Assembly (NCBI GenBank): GCA_964461295.1
Contig: CAYWTX010000076.1
Coordinates: 1 to 7,014, forward strand
Source of the DNA: CAYWTX01 sp964461295
Lineage (GTDB): Bacteria > Planctomycetota > Phycisphaerae > SM23-33
DNA length: 7,014 nt
Reading direction: 5' to 3'
The notes under the pieces are model-generated. The model did no database searches. It saw only the letters and a program-made list of their open reading frames with translations, and was not told the origin of the DNA. The position numbers and the translations under genes were made by a program. This document shows positions 5,205 through 7,014 of the stretch, piece after piece. Each line of letters begins with the position of its first letter. Positions within the stretch are counted from its first letter, which is position 1.

Positions 5205-7014
5205 ATGTTGGCGACCTTGAACGATGTTCTGCCCGCGGCGCGGGCGGGGCGGTACGCGGTGCCGGCCTTCGACTGCGTCGAGGACGTGATGATCCGCGCG
5301 GTCATCGAGACGTGCGAGGAGCATCGCACGCCGGCCATCATCATGGGCCTGCCGGGGCCGGACCTCGACGGCAACGGCTGGTACTACGTGCCGGGGCTGG
5401 TGCGTGCGGTGGCCGACCGGCACGGCGTGCCGGTGGTGATCCACCTCGACCACGCGACGAAGCTGGACGACATCCGCCGGGCGGTGGACATCGGCTTCAC
5501 GTCGGTGATGATCGACGGTTCGGCCCTGCCGCTGGCCGAGAACATGGCGATCACGCGAGCCGCCGTCGAGATCGCGCACCCGCAGGGAGTGACGGTGGAG
5601 GCCGAGCTGGGCAAGGTGGGCGGGGCGGAGCTGGAGGGGGCCAGGTTCGCAGCCAACATTCTGACCGAGCCGAAGGAAGTCGAGAAGTTTGTGGCCGAGA
5701 CGGACGTGGACGCCCTGGCCGTGTCGATCGGCACGTCGCACGGGGTGTACCGTTCGCTGCCTCGGCTGGACATCGGTCGGCTGGCGGAGTTGAACGCGGC
5801 GAGCAAGCCGCCGCTGGTGTTGCACGGCGGGTCGGGCACGCCGATCGACCAGCTCCAGCAGGCGGTGCGAAGCGGCATCACGAAGCTGAACATCTACGCG
5901 GACAACCGGCAGGCGATGGTTCGCGGGCTGCTGGAAAGCGCCCGGACGTTCAAGCGGACCGACCCGCTGCCTCGCGACATCTTCGGCCCCATCCGCAGAC
6001 AGATCGCCGCGGTGGTGAAGGAGAAGATCAACGTCCTGTTCGCGGCGAACCGAGTAACGGGCGCGGCGCCCGCGCGAGGGGGGGCGGAGCAAGCTCCGCG
6101 GCACGGCGGGCAAGCCCGTCCGCTAAAGACGCGGAAACTGGTTGCCATCAGCGACAAGTACATCCCGCTGGATGTCATGCGGGATGGACTTGCGGGTTTG
6201 AAGGACGTGGGCGTGTCGGTCGAGGTCCGCAAGTGGGAGCACGACACGCTGGTGGAGTTGCAGCAGGCGAACCTGTCCATCGAGCAGGGGGGGGCCGAGG
6301 CGGTGAAGCTTCCCCCCGACGTGACGGCCGACCTGGCGGGCGTGGAGATGCTGGTGGTGCAGTTCGCGCCGGTGGGCACGGCGCTCATCGACGCGGCCAG
6401 GGACTTGAAGGTGATCGCGGTGCTTCGCGGCGGGGTGGAGAACGTGGCCGTCGAGGCGGCGACGCGGCGCGGAATCGCCGTGCTGAACACGCCTGGGCGC
6501 AACGCCCGCGCGGTGGCGGAGTGCGCCCTGGGGATGATCCTGGCGGAGGTCCGCAACCTGGCCCGCTCGCACGAGAAGCTGATGCACGGCACGTGGACGC
6601 GAAACTATCCCAACAAGGACGGCATCCCCGAACTGTGCGGCAAGACGGTGGGGCTGGTCGGCTACGGATCGGTGGCGCGCCTCGTGGCGGGCTACCTGGA
6701 GGCGCTCGGCAGCCGCGTGATCGCATGCGACCCGTTCGTGAAGGGCAGCGCCGCCCCGGCCGCGATGGTGGACCTGCCCACCTTGATGCGAGACAGCGAC
6801 GTGATTTCGGTGCACGCGCGGCTGACGAAGGAAACCGAGAAGCTCATCGGGCGCAAGGAATTGGCGATGATGAAGCCCACGGCCGTGCTGGTGAACACGG
6901 CCCGCAGCGGCCTGATCGACGAGCCGGCGCTGGTGGAGGCGCTGCGGCAGAAGCGGATCATGGGCGCGGCGCTGGACGTATTCGACGTCGAGCCGCTGCC
7001 TGAAGGCAGCGGCT
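5205..7014 (+). CDS. Class II ketose-bisphosphate aldolase fused to D-2-hydroxyacid dehydrogenase (3' end cut by window)
   Basis: One open frame of 603 residues with no stop before the window edge. Residues 1-284 form a class II (zinc) ketose-bisphosphate aldolase of the FbaA/GatY/KbaY type: MLATLNDVLPAARAGRYAVP start, HLDHA with catalytic-type Asp82 and zinc His83, VEAELGKVGG (Glu134), SIGTSHG (His179), LHGGSG (His207 and phosphate loop) and ITKLNIYADNR. Residues about 285-309 are a linker, mostly encoded by a palindromic element. From KLVAISDKYIP (311) follows a D-2-hydroxyacid dehydrogenase: GYGSVA (486-491) in the Rossmann fold, cofactor-binding Asp509, NTARSGL with catalytic-type Arg567 and DVFDVEP with Glu596; the catalytic His should lie just beyond the window. 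Start 5205 is the first ATG after an in-frame TAG at 5175; its Shine-Dalgarno is weak (GGAG, 11 nt away). The dehydrogenase part has no start of its own before ATG 6177, inside the domain. Likely sugar or sugar-acid catabolism; substrate unknown. A miscounted G run could mimic the fusion. Confidence 0.85.
   Translation, partial: MLATLNDVLPAARAGRYAVPAFDCVEDVMIRAVIETCEEHRTPAIIMGLPGPDLDGNGWYYVPGLVRAVADRHGVPVVIHLDHATKLDDIRRAVDIGFTSVMIDGSALPLAENMAITRAAVEIAHPQGVTVEAELGKVGGAELEGARFAANILTEPKEVEKFVAETDVDALAVSIGTSHGVYRSLPRLDIGRLAELNAASKPPLVLHGGSGTPIDQLQQAVRSGITKLNIYADNRQAMVRGLLESARTFKRTDPLPRDIFGPIRRQIAAVVKEKINVLFAANRVTGAAPARGGAEQAPRHGGQARPLKTRKLVAISDKYIPLDVMRDGLAGLKDVGVSVEVRKWEHDTLVELQQANLSIEQGGAEAVKLPPDVTADLAGVEMLVVQFAPVGTALIDAARDLKVIAVLRGGVENVAVEAATRRGIAVLNTPGRNARAVAECALGMILAEVRNLARSHEKLMHGTWTRNYPNKDGIPELCGKTVGLVGYGSVARLVAGYLEALGSRVIACDPFVKGSAAPAAMVDLPTLMRDSDVISVHARLTKETEKLIGRKELAMMKPTAVLVNTARSGLIDEPALVEALRQKRIMGAALDVFDVEPLPEGSG
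6084..6126. repeat. Intragenic palindromic element, copy 2 (double palindrome)
   Basis: The first palindrome, GCGGAGC-AA-GCTCCGC (6084-6099), is identical to copy 1. After GGCAC comes a second of the same design, GGCGGGC-AA-GCCCGTC (6105-6120; one G-T pair in the stem), then the shared tail CGCTAA (6121-6126). Relative to copy 1 it has 21 extra nt, seven codons, so the reading phase is kept. It is translated here as AEQAPRHGGQARPL plus neighbours and forms the aldolase-dehydrogenase linker. It is read in a different phase from copy 1. Confidence 0.75.

Noticed and set aside
5030..7003. Long open frame of 657 codons on the plus strand overlapping the aldolase-dehydrogenase gene
   Set aside because: Its translation is Arg/Gly/Ala-rich without any family motif; the frame starting at 5205 carries all conserved aldolase and dehydrogenase motifs. 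It is a high-G+C shadow.

Overview
The window is about two-thirds G+C and densely coding. The gene set fits a Planctomycetota-like genome, probably an environmental one: a uroporphyrinogen-decarboxylase-fold protein that is not HemE, a remnant resembling 3-keto-disaccharide hydrolases (DUF1080), a HEAT-repeat lipoprotein, a Tat-exported DUF3795 protein, and sugar-type SDR, class II aldolase and D-2-hydroxyacid dehydrogenase domains. This placement is inference from gene content; there is no rRNA or other marker here.

Layout. A minus-strand uroporphyrinogen decarboxylase family gene (26-1120) diverges from a plus-strand gene for a secreted protein of unknown function (1267-2072). The latter reads through only if one G is removed from each of two G runs, so it is either a pseudogene or carries two sequence errors. 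Next come a HEAT-repeat lipoprotein (2185-3276) and a Tat-signal, cysteine-rich DUF3795 protein (3340-3864), both plus strand and 63 nt apart. The stretch 3865-4243 holds only the 3' end of a minus-strand gene (3983-4210). A short-chain dehydrogenase (4244-5011) follows. The last gene (5205 to the window end) joins a class II ketose-bisphosphate aldolase to a D-2-hydroxyacid dehydrogenase in one open frame.

The most unusual content is small repeats. A 16-nt palindrome (7-nt arms, AA loop) followed by CGCTAA lies inside two different coding sequences: the SDR (4644-4665) and the junction between aldolase and dehydrogenase (6084-6126). The second copy carries a second, related palindrome. The two copies are read in different phases, the two phases of three that avoid the element's TAA. 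At the second site the element encodes the inter-domain linker and may have created the fusion. In addition, 5017-5163 is an array of degenerate octamers arranged as an inverted repeat, three heptamers lie in the lipoprotein signal-peptide coding region, and nonamers abut the stop of the first gene.

The SDR, aldolase and dehydrogenase would fit a sugar, sugar-acid or polyol catabolic route (redox steps plus aldol cleavage), but no substrate can be read from the sequence. The lipoprotein and the Tat protein are both envelope-directed and may be co-transcribed.
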